64,000 nt of DNA from Rhodoferax sp. BLA1 (GTDB lineage Bacteria > Pseudomonadota > Gammaproteobacteria > Burkholderiales > Burkholderiaceae_C): positions 62,001 to 126,000 of the forward strand of contig NZ_SZVI01000008.1 in assembly GCF_013416775.1 (NCBI RefSeq), in the 5' to 3' direction. The translations under genes and the position numbers were made by a program. How positions within the stretch are numbered: the stretch's first letter is position 1; every line of letters starts with the position of its first letter. The notes beneath the pieces were generated by a model, which had not been told where the DNA came from, did no database searches, and worked only from the letters and a program-made list of their open reading frames with translations. Below are positions 42,962 through 51,917 of this stretch, piece after piece.

Positions 42962-44605
42962 TCAACGCAGGTCGGGCAACACATAGTCTTTGAGCAGCTC
43001 GCGCAGCTTGCTCTTTTGCATCTTGCCGGTGGCACCCATCGGGATGGCCTCCAGAAAGATCACATCGTCGGGCACCTGCCACTTGGCCGCCTTGCCCTGG
43101 TAGAAGGCCAGCAGATCCTCGCGCGACACGTCCAGACCGGGCTTCCTGACCACCACCACCACCGGGCGTTCGTCCCACTTGGGGTGTTTCATGCCCACAC
43201 AGGCCGCCAAGGCAACCGCCGGGTGGGCGACTGCGATGTTTTCGATATCGATCGAGCTGATCCACTCGCCACCCGACTTGATCAAGTCCTTGCTGCGGTC
43301 GGTGATCTGCATGTAGCCGTCGGCATCGATGCTGGCCACATCCCCCGTGGGAAACCAGCCGTCCACCAGCGGCCTGACCGCCTGGGTGTCACCCTCACCC
43401 TGGTAATACTCGCGGATCACCCATGGCCCTTTGACCAGCAGGTCGCCACAGGTGTGGCCGTCCCAAGGCAGTTCGGCACCCTCGCCGTCGACGATCTTCA
43501 TGTCGATGCCATAGAGGGCTCGTCCCTGTTTCAGGCGCACCTTCATCTTCTCGTCCTCGGACAGGTGCTGGTGTTTGTTTTTCAGGGTGCACAGCGTGCC
43601 CAAGGGACTCATCTCGGTCATGCCCCAGGCGTGCAGCACCTCCACACCAAACTGGTCGTTGAACGCGCTGATCATCGCGGGCGGACAGGCCGAGCCACCA
43701 ATCACCGTGCGTTTCAGGCTGGAAAACCTCAGGCCCTTGCCTTGCACATGGCTCAGCAGCATCTGCCACACCGTGGGCACACCGGCGGCATACGTCACCT
43801 GCTCCGACTCGATCAGCTCGTAGACCGACTTGCCGTCCAGGCCCGGCCCCGGAAACACCAGCTTGGCACCGGTGAGTGCGGCCGAGTACGGGATACCCCA
43901 GGCGTTGACGTGAAACATCGGCACCACTGGCAGGATCGCGTCACGCGCCGACATCGACATCACATCGGGCAGTGCGGCAGCGTAGGCATGCAACACGGTG
44001 GAACGGTGGCTGTAGAGCGCGGCCTTGGGGTTGCCGGTGGTGCCGCTGGTGTAACACATGCTTGATGCGGTGTTTTCGTCGAGGTCGGGCCAGGTGTAGG
44101 TCACCGGCTGACGCGCCAGCAGGACCTCATAACTCAGCAAACCGGGGATGCCGCTGTTGGCCGGCAGCTTGTCGGCGTCACACAGCGCCACCCAGTGTTG
44201 GACACTCGGGCATCGGCTGTGGATGGCCTGGACGATGGGCAAAAACGTGAGGTCAAAACACAGCAACTGGTCCTGCGCATGGTGGATCACCCAGGCGATC
44301 TGGTCCGGGTGCATGCGTGGGTTGATGGTGTGCAAGACCCGGCCCGAGCCGCTGACACCAAAATACATCTCCAGATGACGGTAACCATTCCACGCGATCG
44401 AGCCAACACGTTCACCCATCTGGACACCCAGGGTATCCAGCCCATGGGCCAACTGGCGTGCGCGCTGCGCCACCTGGCGGTAGGTGTAGCGGTGGATGTC
44501 GCCCTCAACCCGGCGCGAGACGATCTCGCCGTCGCCATGGTGGCGCTCGGCAAAGTCGATCAGGGACGAAATCGTCAGCGCCTGGTTTTGCATCAATCCC
44601 AACAT
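42962..44605 (-). CDS. Acyl-CoA synthetase (AMP-forming), medium/long-chain type
   Basis: This 547-residue adenylate-forming ligase activates a carboxylic acid with ATP and CoA. The A3 motif is [18 protein letters not shown], then [31 protein letters not shown] and [15 protein letters not shown]; the C-terminal catalytic lysine is in [13 protein letters not shown]. The overall pattern is closest to AlkK/FadD3-like medium-to-long-chain ligases. ATG 44605 is behind gaggag. As first gene of the Liv-type ABC operon it suggests uptake and activation of the same acid, for example a fatty or aromatic acid; that is inference. Confidence 0.92.
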   Translation of the reverse strand: MLGLMQNQALTISSLIDFAERHHGDGEIVSRRVEGDIHRYTYRQVAQRARQLAHGLDTLGVQMGERVGSIAWNGYRHLEMYFGVSGSGRVLHTINPRMHPDQIAWVIHHAQDQLLCFDLTFLPIVQAIHSRCPSVQHWVALCDADKLPANSGIPGLLSYEVLLARQPVTYTWPDLDENTASSMCYTSGTTGNPKAALYSHRSTVLHAYAAALPDVMSMSARDAILPVVPMFHVNAWGIPYSAALTGAKLVFPGPGLDGKSVYELIESEQVTYAAGVPTVWQMLLSHVQGKGLRFSSLKRTVIGGSACPPAMISAFNDQFGVEVLHAWGMTEMSPLGTLCTLKNKHQHLSEDEKMKVRLKQGRALYGIDMKIVDGEGAELPWDGHTCGDLLVKGPWVIREYYQGEGDTQAVRPLVDGWFPTGDVASIDADGYMQITDRSKDLIKSGGEWISSIDIENIAVAHPAVALAACVGMKHPKWDERPVVVVVRKPGLDVSREDLLAFYQGKAAKWQVPDDVIFLEAIPMGATGKMQKSKLRELLKDYVLPDLR

Positions 44606-44759
44606 GTCAGCGCTCCTCTTGTGGTTTGAATCAACCGTCCATCGTACTGCGAAACCAGGCCCCCTCCGCCCCCCACCCGCTCAGGCACCCTGCAACCCTA
44701 GCCTGCGCCGGATGCCCCTGCACCCACAGGGTTTGTCGCGGCCAGCCCACAATTCAGCC

Positions 44760-46244
44760 ATGAATGCGCCCCACCTGCCCAAGCTGCCCCTGCGTTTGCC
44801 CCTGAACTGGGACAACCGGTTTCACCAACTGGGCGCGGCGTTTTACACCCAGATCGCCCCCCAGCCGCTGACCGAGCCGTATTGGGTCGGGCGCAGCCCC
44901 AGCGCAGCCGCGCTGCTGGACCTGGCCCCCCAGACCCTGGCATCGCCCGAGCTGTTGCAAGCCCTGTCGGGCAACCTGCCACTCTCAGGCAGCCAGCCGC
45001 TGGCCAGCGTCTACAGCGGCCACCAGTTTGGGCATTGGGCCGGGCAGCTGGGGGATGGTCGGGCGATTCTGCTCGGTGAAGCCAATGGTTGGGAAATCCA
45101 GCTCAAAGGCTCGGGCCTGACACCTTATTCCCGTATGGGGGATGGCCGGGCGGTGTTGCGCAGCAGCATCCGCGAGTTCTTGTGTTCCGAGGCGATGTTT
45201 GGGTTGGGTATTCCCACCACTCGGGCGCTGTGTGTGACCGGCTCGGACCAGCCGGTGGCGCGCGAGCTGCTGGAAACTGCGGCGGTGGTAACCCGGCTGG
45301 CGCCGAGTTTCATCCGTTTTGGCCACTTTGAACACTTTGCCAGCCGCCGGCAACATGCCGAGTTAAAGACCCTGGCCGACTTTGTCATCGACCGCTTTTA
45401 CCCGGACTGCCGCAGCGCCCCCACGCTGGACGGCAACGTCTACGCGAGCTGGTTGCAGGCGGTGGTGCAGCGCACGGCGGTGATGGTGGCGCACTGGCAG
45501 GCGGTGGGTTTTTGCCACGGCGTGATGAACACCGACAACATGAGCATCCTGGGCCTGACGCTGGACTACGGCCCGTTTGCCTTTCTGGACGCGTTTGACC
45601 CGGGCCACATCTGCAACCACAGCGACCCGCATGGCCGTTATGCGTTTGACCAGCAACCCGAGATCGCCCACTGGAACCTGTACGCGCTGGCCAACGCGCT
45701 GCTGCCGCTGATTGGCAGCCCGGCCCCGGCAGAACAGGCGTTGGACAGCTTTGAGCCCACCTTCAAGCGCAGCTACCAGCAGTTGATGGCAGCCAAACTC
45801 GGGCTCAAGGCCGCAGAGGGGAACGAGCAGCTGTCCACACTGATCCGCGACACGCTGGCCTTGCTGGCGCAGGACCGGGTCGACTACAGCATCTTCTGGC
45901 GCCGCCTGAGCCATGCCCGGGCCAGTGGCCCCTTCGAGCCGGTGCGCGACCTGTTCATCGACCGGGTTGGCTTCGACACCTGGCTGCTACTGTATCAAGA
46001 GCTATGCGCCCAATCAGAACAAGGGCTAGAGGCCAATTTGATGCTCAAAGTCAACCCCAAGTATGTGCTGCGCAACTACCTCGGTGAAAACGCCATCGAG
46101 GCGGCACGACACAAAGACTTCAGCGGCGTGGCCAACTTGCTGACGCTGCTGCTGGCGCCCTATGATGAACACCCCGCGTTTGAGGCGCTGGCTGGTTTGC
46201 CGCCCGACTGGGCCAGCCAGATCAGCATCAGCTGCAGTTCCTGA
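44760..46244 (+). CDS. selO: Protein adenylyltransferase SelO (YdiU)
   Basis: This pseudokinase-fold enzyme of about 494 residues transfers AMP to protein side chains under redox stress. It shows [53 protein letters not shown] and [20 protein letters not shown], with the flipped ATP-binding residues of the family. The frame opens at 44496 but ATG 44760 gives the normal SelO N-terminus. The peptide [17 protein letters not shown] near residues 415-431 comes from a dispersed repeat copy inserted without frame change. The family's redox-active C-terminal Cys/Sec position ends here ISCSS, so a Cys is retained. msrB follows, a fitting redox partner. Confidence 0.93.
   Translation: MNAPHLPKLPLRLPLNWDNRFHQLGAAFYTQIAPQPLTEPYWVGRSPSAAALLDLAPQTLASPELLQALSGNLPLSGSQPLASVYSGHQFGHWAGQLGDGRAILLGEANGWEIQLKGSGLTPYSRMGDGRAVLRSSIREFLCSEAMFGLGIPTTRALCVTGSDQPVARELLETAAVVTRLAPSFIRFGHFEHFASRRQHAELKTLADFVIDRFYPDCRSAPTLDGNVYASWLQAVVQRTAVMVAHWQAVGFCHGVMNTDNMSILGLTLDYGPFAFLDAFDPGHICNHSDPHGRYAFDQQPEIAHWNLYALANALLPLIGSPAPAEQALDSFEPTFKRSYQQLMAAKLGLKAAEGNEQLSTLIRDTLALLAQDRVDYSIFWRRLSHARASGPFEPVRDLFIDRVGFDTWLLLYQELCAQSEQGLEANLMLKVNPKYVLRNYLGENAIEAARHKDFSGVANLLTLLLAPYDEHPAFEALAGLPPDWASQISISCSS
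45991..46043 (+). repeat. Dispersed tagctat repeat inside selO
   Basis: caagagctatgcgcccaatc then agaacaagggctagaggccaatttg keeps the right half of the family consensus exactly. The left arm has diverged, so the hairpin is weakened. It is read in frame by selO. Confidence 0.7.
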
Positions 46245-46264
46245 CCCTTTTGGAGACCCACACC

Positions 46265-46672
46265 ATGCGTTTTCCCATCCAGAAAAGTGACGCCGAGTGG
46301 CAGGCCCAGCTGGCCGACATGGGCGCCGAACCCGGTGCTTTCCAGGTCACACGCCAGGCCGCCACCGAACGCCCGTTCACCGGCAAATACGCGCGCCACT
46401 GGGCCGACGGCAGCTACCACTGCATCTGCTGCGGCAATAAGCTCTTTGACGCCGACACCAAGTTCGACGCGCACTGCGGCTGGCCCAGCTTTTCGCTGGC
46501 GGTGCCTGGTGCCATCACCGAGATCACCGACCGCAGCCACGGCATGACCCGGGTGGAAACCGTGTGCTCCCAATGTGGCGCCCACCTGGGCCATGTGTTT
46601 GACGACGGCCCGGCGCCCACCGGCCTGCGTTATTGCATGAACTCGGCTTCGTTAAACTTCAAGGCTACATGA
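46265..46672 (+). CDS. msrB: Peptide-methionine (R)-S-oxide reductase MsrB
   Basis: This 135-residue enzyme reduces methionine-R-sulfoxide in proteins. Zinc cysteines are C53/C56 and C101/C104, C71 lies in HCGWPSFS, and the catalytic cysteine is C124 in [14 protein letters not shown] 46265 follows ggag; a TTG at 46250 is possible but less likely. It is 20 nt after selO and overlaps yciB by 4 nt, giving the operon selO-msrB-yciB-bolA. Confidence 0.95.
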   Translation: MRFPIQKSDAEWQAQLADMGAEPGAFQVTRQAATERPFTGKYARHWADGSYHCICCGNKLFDADTKFDAHCGWPSFSLAVPGAITEITDRSHGMTRVETVCSQCGAHLGHVFDDGPAPTGLRYCMNSASLNFKAT

Positions 46673-47214
46673 AAATCCTCATCGACTTCTTCCCGATCCT
46701 GCTGTTTTTCGGCGCCTTCAAGTTCTACGACATCTATGTGGGCACTGCGGTGCTGATGGCCGCCACTGTGCTGCAGATGGCGCTGATCTACGGCATCGAC
46801 CGCAAGCTGACCGCCATGCACAAGATCACGCTGGCCTTGATCCTGGTATTTGGCACCTTGACCCTGGTCTTGCACGATGAGCGTTTCATCAAATGGAAAC
46901 CCACCGTGTTGTATGGCGCCATAGCAATTGCGCTGGCCTTGGCAGTGTGGGTCTACAAGAAAAACTTCCTCAAGGCGCTGCTGGGCAGCCAGTTGAGCCT
47001 GCCCGAGCCGGTGTGGATGCGCCTCAACGGACTGTGGGTGGGCTACAGCGCTTTCATGGCCATCATCAATGGTTATGTGGCGGCGTATTTCAGTACCGAG
47101 GCCTGGGTCGACTTCAAGATCTGGGGTTATGTGTTCCCGGTGGTGTTTCTAGTGGGCCAGGGCTTTTATATCTCGCGCTACCTGACCGAGGAGAAAAGCG
47201 AGCCCACACCATGA
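46669..47214 (+). CDS. yciB: Intracellular septation protein A (YciB)
   Basis: This 181-residue inner-membrane protein starts [21 protein letters not shown] and has about five helices. The family signature [20 protein letters not shown] and [23 protein letters not shown] are present. YciB is linked to envelope synthesis and septation. ATG 46669 overlaps msrB (ATGA); the frame to 46633 is rejected. It overlaps the bolA-like gene by 4 nt. Confidence 0.93.
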   Translation: MKILIDFFPILLFFGAFKFYDIYVGTAVLMAATVLQMALIYGIDRKLTAMHKITLALILVFGTLTLVLHDERFIKWKPTVLYGAIAIALALAVWVYKKNFLKALLGSQLSLPEPVWMRLNGLWVGYSAFMAIINGYVAAYFSTEAWVDFKIWGYVFPVVFLVGQGFYISRYLTEEKSEPTP

Positions 47215-47501
47215 GCCAGCCACTGCCGACAGCGAGCGCGGCGCTGATCACCCAACGCCTGCAAGAGCGGCTGCAACCCACTGCGCTCGAGGTGATTGAC
47301 GAGAGTGCATTACACAGCGGCCATGCGGGCGCCAATGGCACTGGCTTTGGCAGCCACTTCCGTGTACGGATTGCTTCACAGTTATTTACCGGCAAGACAC
47401 CGGTAGCGCGGCATCGGCTTGTGTATGATGCGCTGCAAGATTTCATCGACCAGGGCCTGCATGCGCTGGCCATCGAAACCCAATTACCCGCCGCCAACTG
47501 A
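47211..47501 (+). CDS. BolA family protein
   Basis: This 96-residue protein has the BolA fold: [40 protein letters not shown] and [19 protein letters not shown]. BolA proteins bind monothiol glutaredoxins through a histidine and affect cell shape and iron sensing. It starts 4 nt inside the yciB end. The following parvulin gene begins 51 nt later and has its own ribosome site. Confidence 0.92.
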   Translation: MSQPLPTASAALITQRLQERLQPTALEVIDESALHSGHAGANGTGFGSHFRVRIASQLFTGKTPVARHRLVYDALQDFIDQGLHALAIETQLPAAN

Positions 47502-47552
47502 AGCGGGTCCAACCCCCAAACACTTTTCATTCAAAAAACGCAGGAAATTTCC

Positions 47553-48338
47553 ATGAAAAACAAACTCGTCGCAAGTTTTGCACTGGCTGCCCTGGTGGCC
47601 GGTCTGTCTCCCTTGGCGAACGCCCAGAACCTGGCGATCGTGAATGGCAAAGCCGTGCCGCTGGCCCGTGTCCAGGCCCTGAGCCAGCAAATCGCCCGCT
47701 CCGGCCGTGAAGTCACGCCGGACATCGAAAAACAGATCAAGGACGAAGTCATCGCCCGCGAAATCTTCATCCAGGAAGCCCAGAAACAAGGCCTGGACGC
47801 CACCGAAGACTACAAGGTGCAGATGGACTTGGCACGCCAGACCATCCTGATCCGTGACCTGTTCACCAACTTCCAGAAAACCAACGCCGTCACCGACGAA
47901 GAAATCAAGGCTGAATACGACAAGTTTGCAGCGGCCAACAGCGGCAAGGAATACCGTGCCCGCCACATCCTGGTTGAGAAAGAGTCCGAAGCCAAGGCCA
48001 TCATCGCCCAGCTCAAAAAAGGCGGCAAGTTTGAAGACATCGCCAAAAAAGCCAGCAAAGACCCGGGCTCCGGCGTCAACGGTGGTGACCTGGACTGGGC
48101 ACCCGCTGGCAACTATGTGACCGAATTTGCCGAAGCACTGACCAAACTGGCCAAGGGCAAGACCACCGACACCCCGGTCAAGTCACAGTTTGGTTACCAC
48201 ATCATCCGCCTGGACGATGTGCGTGAAGCCCAGTTGCCCAAGTTTGAGGAAGTCAAACCGCAGATCGCCCAGCAACTGCAACAGCAAAAACTGGCCAACT
48301 ACCAGAACGAGTTGCGCACCAAAGCACGCATCGAATAA
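47553..48338 (+). CDS. Periplasmic parvulin-type peptidylprolyl isomerase
   Basis: This 261-residue protein has a signal peptide (MKNKLVASFALAALVAGLSP, then LANA). A SurA/PrsA-like N-domain is followed by a parvulin rotamase domain (EYRARHILVEKESEAKAII, SGVNGGDLDWAPAG, VKSQFGYHIIRLDDVR). It helps fold outer-membrane or periplasmic proteins. The ribosome site is aggaaattt before ATG. A strong bidirectional terminator follows the gene. Confidence 0.92.
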   Translation: MKNKLVASFALAALVAGLSPLANAQNLAIVNGKAVPLARVQALSQQIARSGREVTPDIEKQIKDEVIAREIFIQEAQKQGLDATEDYKVQMDLARQTILIRDLFTNFQKTNAVTDEEIKAEYDKFAAANSGKEYRARHILVEKESEAKAIIAQLKKGGKFEDIAKKASKDPGSGVNGGDLDWAPAGNYVTEFAEALTKLAKGKTTDTPVKSQFGYHIIRLDDVREAQLPKFEEVKPQIAQQLQQQKLANYQNELRTKARIE

Positions 48339-48356
48339 GGCAACAGCCTTTGATGC

Positions 48357-48389
48357 CAAAAACGCGGCCCGAGTGGCCGCGTTTTTTTG
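48357..48389. terminator. Bidirectional rho-independent terminator
   Basis: aaaacgcggcc-cgag-tggccgcgttttttt forms a GC-rich stem flanked by A and T runs, so it can end both the parvulin transcript (plus) and the LysR transcript (minus). Confidence 0.9.
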
Positions 48390-48396
48390 GGGGAGC

Positions 48397-49323
48397 CTAA
48401 GACAGCGGGTCGCTGTGCGCGGCCATGTCGCCCAGCCCTTGCAGCGACAAGGCCAGCTCCTCTTGCAACCAGGCGCGAAAGGCCAACAAAGGTGGCCAGT
48501 TGTCCAGTTCAGGCGGAAAAACACACCAGAAGGCAAAGGCCGTGGCATCTGGTAACGCCCAGGGCGACAGCCGCACCAGTTGCCCCTGACGCAAGGCGTC
48601 GGCGGCCAGCACCTCCCGCGCCAGGCCAATGCCCATGTCTTGCTCCACCGCCTGCAGCATCAAGCCGGCATCGTTGAAGGTGGCCACCGGGTTGACCGCC
48701 ACCCGGTAGCCGCCCAAGGCAAACCAACGCTCCCACCAGCTGGCCCGCCCCAGCAGCGGCTCCTCGGCCAGTGCATGGATGCTGCGCCCTTGCAGGCGAA
48801 GGGCTGCGGCAGGAGACCCCAGCGCAATCAGGGGTGAATCGATCAGCTGTACCGCCTGCAGACCACGCCACGGTCCCGCCCCCTGGCGCAGCGCCACGTG
48901 GTAGCCCTCACGCACCAGATCCACCATTTGTTGCGTGGCATGGATCTCCAGGTTGATCTCCGGGTGACGGGCCCGCCAGCGCGGCATACGTGGCATCAGC
49001 CAGCGCTGTGCAAAGGAAGGCAGCAAACTCAGGCGGATGCGCTGCGCCTCCCCTTTTGCGGTGGCCACGGCGGCACGCAAACCTTCATCCAGGCGATCCA
49101 GCGCAGGCTCCACATGACGCAGCAAAGCGGCGCCTGCGGCATTGAGCACAATGCGCCGCCCACGCCGGTCAAACAGCTCAAAACCCAGCTGTTCTTCGAG
49201 CAACTTGATCTGCTGGCTGACCGCGCTGTGGGTCAGATGCAACTCCTGCGCGGCCGCACGCAGGTTGCCCAGGCGCGCCACCACACGAAAGGTCGGCAGG
49301 ATGTTCAGCGGTAATCTTGACAT
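48397..49323 (-). CDS. LysR-type transcriptional regulator (GcvA-like)
   Basis: This 308-residue regulator has an N-terminal winged helix-turn-helix (RLGNLRAAAQELHLTHSAVSQ, 26-46 approx.) and a PBP2-type effector domain (LLPSFAQRWLMPRMPRWRAR typical of the GcvA subgroup). The start is ATG 49323 (MSRLPLNILPTFR); a longer frame to 49347 would overlap the likely binding site. It is divergent from the DUF1127 gene, with a perfect 12-bp palindrome between them, so it may control that gene and itself. The effector is unknown. Confidence 0.9.
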   Translation of the reverse strand: MSRLPLNILPTFRVVARLGNLRAAAQELHLTHSAVSQQIKLLEEQLGFELFDRRGRRIVLNAAGAALLRHVEPALDRLDEGLRAAVATAKGEAQRIRLSLLPSFAQRWLMPRMPRWRARHPEINLEIHATQQMVDLVREGYHVALRQGAGPWRGLQAVQLIDSPLIALGSPAAALRLQGRSIHALAEEPLLGRASWWERWFALGGYRVAVNPVATFNDAGLMLQAVEQDMGIGLAREVLAADALRQGQLVRLSPWALPDATAFAFWCVFPPELDNWPPLLAFRAWLQEELALSLQGLGDMAAHSDPLS

Positions 49324-49387
49324 GTCTTGGTAAGCATAAGTGAACAATCAATCCATAAATCATCGATATACAGCGCCTAATCAGGCA

Positions 49388-49399
49388 GGTAAGCTTACC
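49388..49399. promoter_or_regulatory. Perfect palindrome between LysR and DUF1127 genes
   Basis: GGTAAGCTTACC is a perfect 12-bp palindrome 31 bp before the DUF1127 start. A half site GGTAAGC recurs at 49329-49335 next to the LysR start. The pair resembles a LysR recognition plus activation site. Confidence 0.5.
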
Positions 49400-49429
49400 A
49401 GAACCTTCAACCAAACCCTGGAGATTCTC

Positions 49430-49714
49430 ATGAACACCCTCGCCCAGCCCTGTGCCTGCCGCGCCTTGCCACAAGACAGCACACCCAGCCTCATCCCACG
49501 CTGGATGGGTGCTGTGCGCCGCTTCTGGGCGTCCTGGAAGGCAGCGCGGCGCGCCCGACTGGAACTGAGCCATTTGACGGCACTGGACGGCCTGAATGCT
49601 GAAACCCTCAAGGACATCGGTGCGCCGGAATGGCTGCAGGCGCAGGTGTATACGTCTCAGCAGCGCGCCCACCAAGGCGGCTTGTTGGAGCGGGACTCGC
49701 TGCACTGGCGCTAG
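49430..49714 (+). CDS. Small DUF1127-like protein
   Basis: This 94-residue protein starts at ATG 49430 behind ggag. The end LSHLTALDGLNAETLKDIGA matches the DUF1127 pattern (Leu-rich helix followed by LKDIG). The middle is Arg/Ala-rich (RRFWASWKAARRARLE). Such small proteins have been linked to phosphate metabolism and RNA binding in alphaproteobacteria; the role here is unknown. The regulation by the divergent LysR protein is an inference from the shared intergenic site. Confidence 0.75.
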   Translation: MNTLAQPCACRALPQDSTPSLIPRWMGAVRRFWASWKAARRARLELSHLTALDGLNAETLKDIGAPEWLQAQVYTSQQRAHQGGLLERDSLHWR

Positions 49715-49800
49715 GCTGCGGCAGCACCGTCCAGCGCAAGCCCCGGGGCCATCACCCGCTGAAGCTGCAGAGCCCGGCCTACGCAGGGATAATTCGGGCC

Positions 49801-51840
49801 ATGTCCTTGCTCCCCCACCAACTTGAACTCTTAGCCCCGGCGCGCGACGCCGCCATTGGCATCGAAGCCGTCAACCACGGGGCCGATGCCGTCTACATCG
49901 GTGGCCCGGGCTTTGGGGCACGCTCCAGCGCCGACAACTCGGTGGCCGACATCGCCCGTCTGGTGGCCCATGCGCACCACTTCAACAGCCGCATTTTTGT
50001 CACCCTCAACACCATCCTGCGTGACGATGAGTTGGAGCCTGCGCGAAAACTGAACTGGCAGCTCTACGACGCGGGGGTGGATGCGCTGATCATCCAGGAC
50101 ATGGGCCTGCTGGAGCTGGACCTGCCACCGATCCAGTTGCACGCCAGCACCCAGACCGACATCCGCACGCCTGAGAAAGCACGTTTTTTGCAAGACGCAG
50201 GCCTGTCGCAAATTGTGCTGGCGCGTGAGCTGACGCTCGAACAAATCGCCGCCATCCGCGCCGCCACCGACCCCAGCCGATGCGCCATCGAATTTTTTGT
50301 GCACGGCGCACTTTGTGTCGCCTACAGCGGACAGTGTTACATCAGTGCTGCCCACACCGGGCGCAGCGCCAACCGCGGTGAATGCAGCCAGGCCTGCCGC
50401 CTGCCTTACCAGGTAATTGACGACAAGGGCCGCTTTGTGGCCCATGACAAACACGTCCTCTCGATGAAAGACAACAACCAGAGCGACAACATCAACGCGC
50501 TGGTGGACGCCGGTGTGCGCAGCTTCAAGATCGAAGGCCGCTACAAGGACATGGCCTATGTCAAAAACATCACCGCGCACTACCGCACCCTGCTCGATGA
50601 GGTGATCGAAGAGCGTCAACATTCGGAGCAGCCGTTGGCCCGCGCCAGCAGCGGCAAGACCACCTTCAGTTTCACCCCCGATCCGAACCAGAACTTCAAC
50701 CGCGAGTTCACCGACTACTTTGTTAATGGCCGCCAGGATGACATCGGTGCCTTTGATTCACCCAAAAATCCAGGCCAGCCGATTGGCCACGTGTTGTTAA
50801 CCGGCCCCAACTGGGTTGAGCTCGAACTCAGCAGCCGCTACACCGAGTTGCACAACGGCGACGGCCTGTGTTACTACGACCTGCAAAAAGAGTTGGTGGG
50901 CTTGGCCATCAACCGCGCGGAACTCATCAGCGCCAAGAAAGCGCGCTGGCGGGTGTTTCCCAAAGACGCGCTGGACACACTCAAAGACCTGCGCGCTGGG
51001 CTGGAAGTCAACCGCAACCGCGATGTGCACTGGCTGCGCCAGCTCGACAAAAAATCGAGCGACCGGCGCATCGGCCTCTGGATCAACCTGCAGGTACAAG
51101 CTGAAGCCGTGCAGCTGACCCTGACCGACGAAGATGGCCACAGCGCTACGGTGCAGCAGCCCTTTCCCGCAGCGCAGCGGCAAGCGGCGCTGGATTCGGA
51201 CGCCACACTGGAACAAGTCCGGAGCCAGCTGGGCCGCCTGGGAACTACCAACTTCATAGCTATCAGCACAGACGTGACCTGGGCTAGAGGCCGATTTGAG
51301 GCCATTGTGTTGCCCAGCTCCCTGCTCAACAGCCTGCGCCGCGACGCAGTGGCGCAGTTGGAAGCAGCCCGCGCCGCCGCCTTCACCCGCCTGCCACGTG
51401 CCCTGCCCATCGAGCCACCCGCGCCCTACCCCGAAGACAGCTTGAGTTACCTGGCCAATGTGTTCAACCGGGCGGCCCGCGCCTTTTATGCCAAACACGG
51501 TGTCAAGGTGATCGCCCCAGCCTATGAAGCGGTGCAGGAGACGGGCGAAGTCAGCCTGATGATCACCAAACACTGTGTGCGCTTTTCCTTGAGCCTGTGC
51601 CCCAAACAGGCCAAGGGCGTGACCGGTGTGCAGGGTTTTGTGAAGGCCGAGCCGCTGCAACTGGTCAACGGCAAGGAGAAACTCACCCTGCGTTTTGACT
51701 GCAAACCCTGCGAAATGCACGTCATGGGCAAGATGAAACCCACCGTGGCCAAGCAGTCGCGCCAGGAACTGGCCGCAGCCATCCAGGGTGTGCCGATCAG
51801 CTTCCACAAAGTCCGGCCCAAGCAGGAGTTTGGCCACTGA
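49801..51840 (+). CDS. rlhA: U32 family protein, RlhA (YdcP)-like
   Basis: This 679-residue protein has the U32 motif region EFFVHGALCVAYSGQCYIS and GECSQACRLPY, whose cysteines would bind an Fe-S cluster, and a C-terminal collagenase-like domain with DCKPCEMHVMGKM. Length and the extra C-terminal domain fit RlhA (YdcP), which hydroxylates C2501 of 23S rRNA, more than TrhP. ATG 49801 is chosen; the frame to 49630 runs through the DUF1127 gene. A dispersed repeat (51254-51300) is read in frame as FIAISTDVTWARGRFEA. Confidence 0.85.
   Translation: MSLLPHQLELLAPARDAAIGIEAVNHGADAVYIGGPGFGARSSADNSVADIARLVAHAHHFNSRIFVTLNTILRDDELEPARKLNWQLYDAGVDALIIQDMGLLELDLPPIQLHASTQTDIRTPEKARFLQDAGLSQIVLARELTLEQIAAIRAATDPSRCAIEFFVHGALCVAYSGQCYISAAHTGRSANRGECSQACRLPYQVIDDKGRFVAHDKHVLSMKDNNQSDNINALVDAGVRSFKIEGRYKDMAYVKNITAHYRTLLDEVIEERQHSEQPLARASSGKTTFSFTPDPNQNFNREFTDYFVNGRQDDIGAFDSPKNPGQPIGHVLLTGPNWVELELSSRYTELHNGDGLCYYDLQKELVGLAINRAELISAKKARWRVFPKDALDTLKDLRAGLEVNRNRDVHWLRQLDKKSSDRRIGLWINLQVQAEAVQLTLTDEDGHSATVQQPFPAAQRQAALDSDATLEQVRSQLGRLGTTNFIAISTDVTWARGRFEAIVLPSSLLNSLRRDAVAQLEAARAAAFTRLPRALPIEPPAPYPEDSLSYLANVFNRAARAFYAKHGVKVIAPAYEAVQETGEVSLMITKHCVRFSLSLCPKQAKGVTGVQGFVKAEPLQLVNGKEKLTLRFDCKPCEMHVMGKMKPTVAKQSRQELAAAIQGVPISFHKVRPKQEFGH
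51254..51300 (+). repeat. Dispersed tagctat repeat inside rlhA-like gene
   Basis: catagctatcagcacagacg then gacctgggctagaggccgattt shows the family's left (atagctatcag) and right (gggctagaggccgattt) parts with a degenerate centre. The reading frame is unbroken. Confidence 0.7.
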
Positions 51841-51917
51841 CATCGCCTGACCAGCGCCCCGGATGGACCCACTATTTCGGGCATCATCCAGGGCTTTGAT
51901 GTGAACGAGTTGCACCC

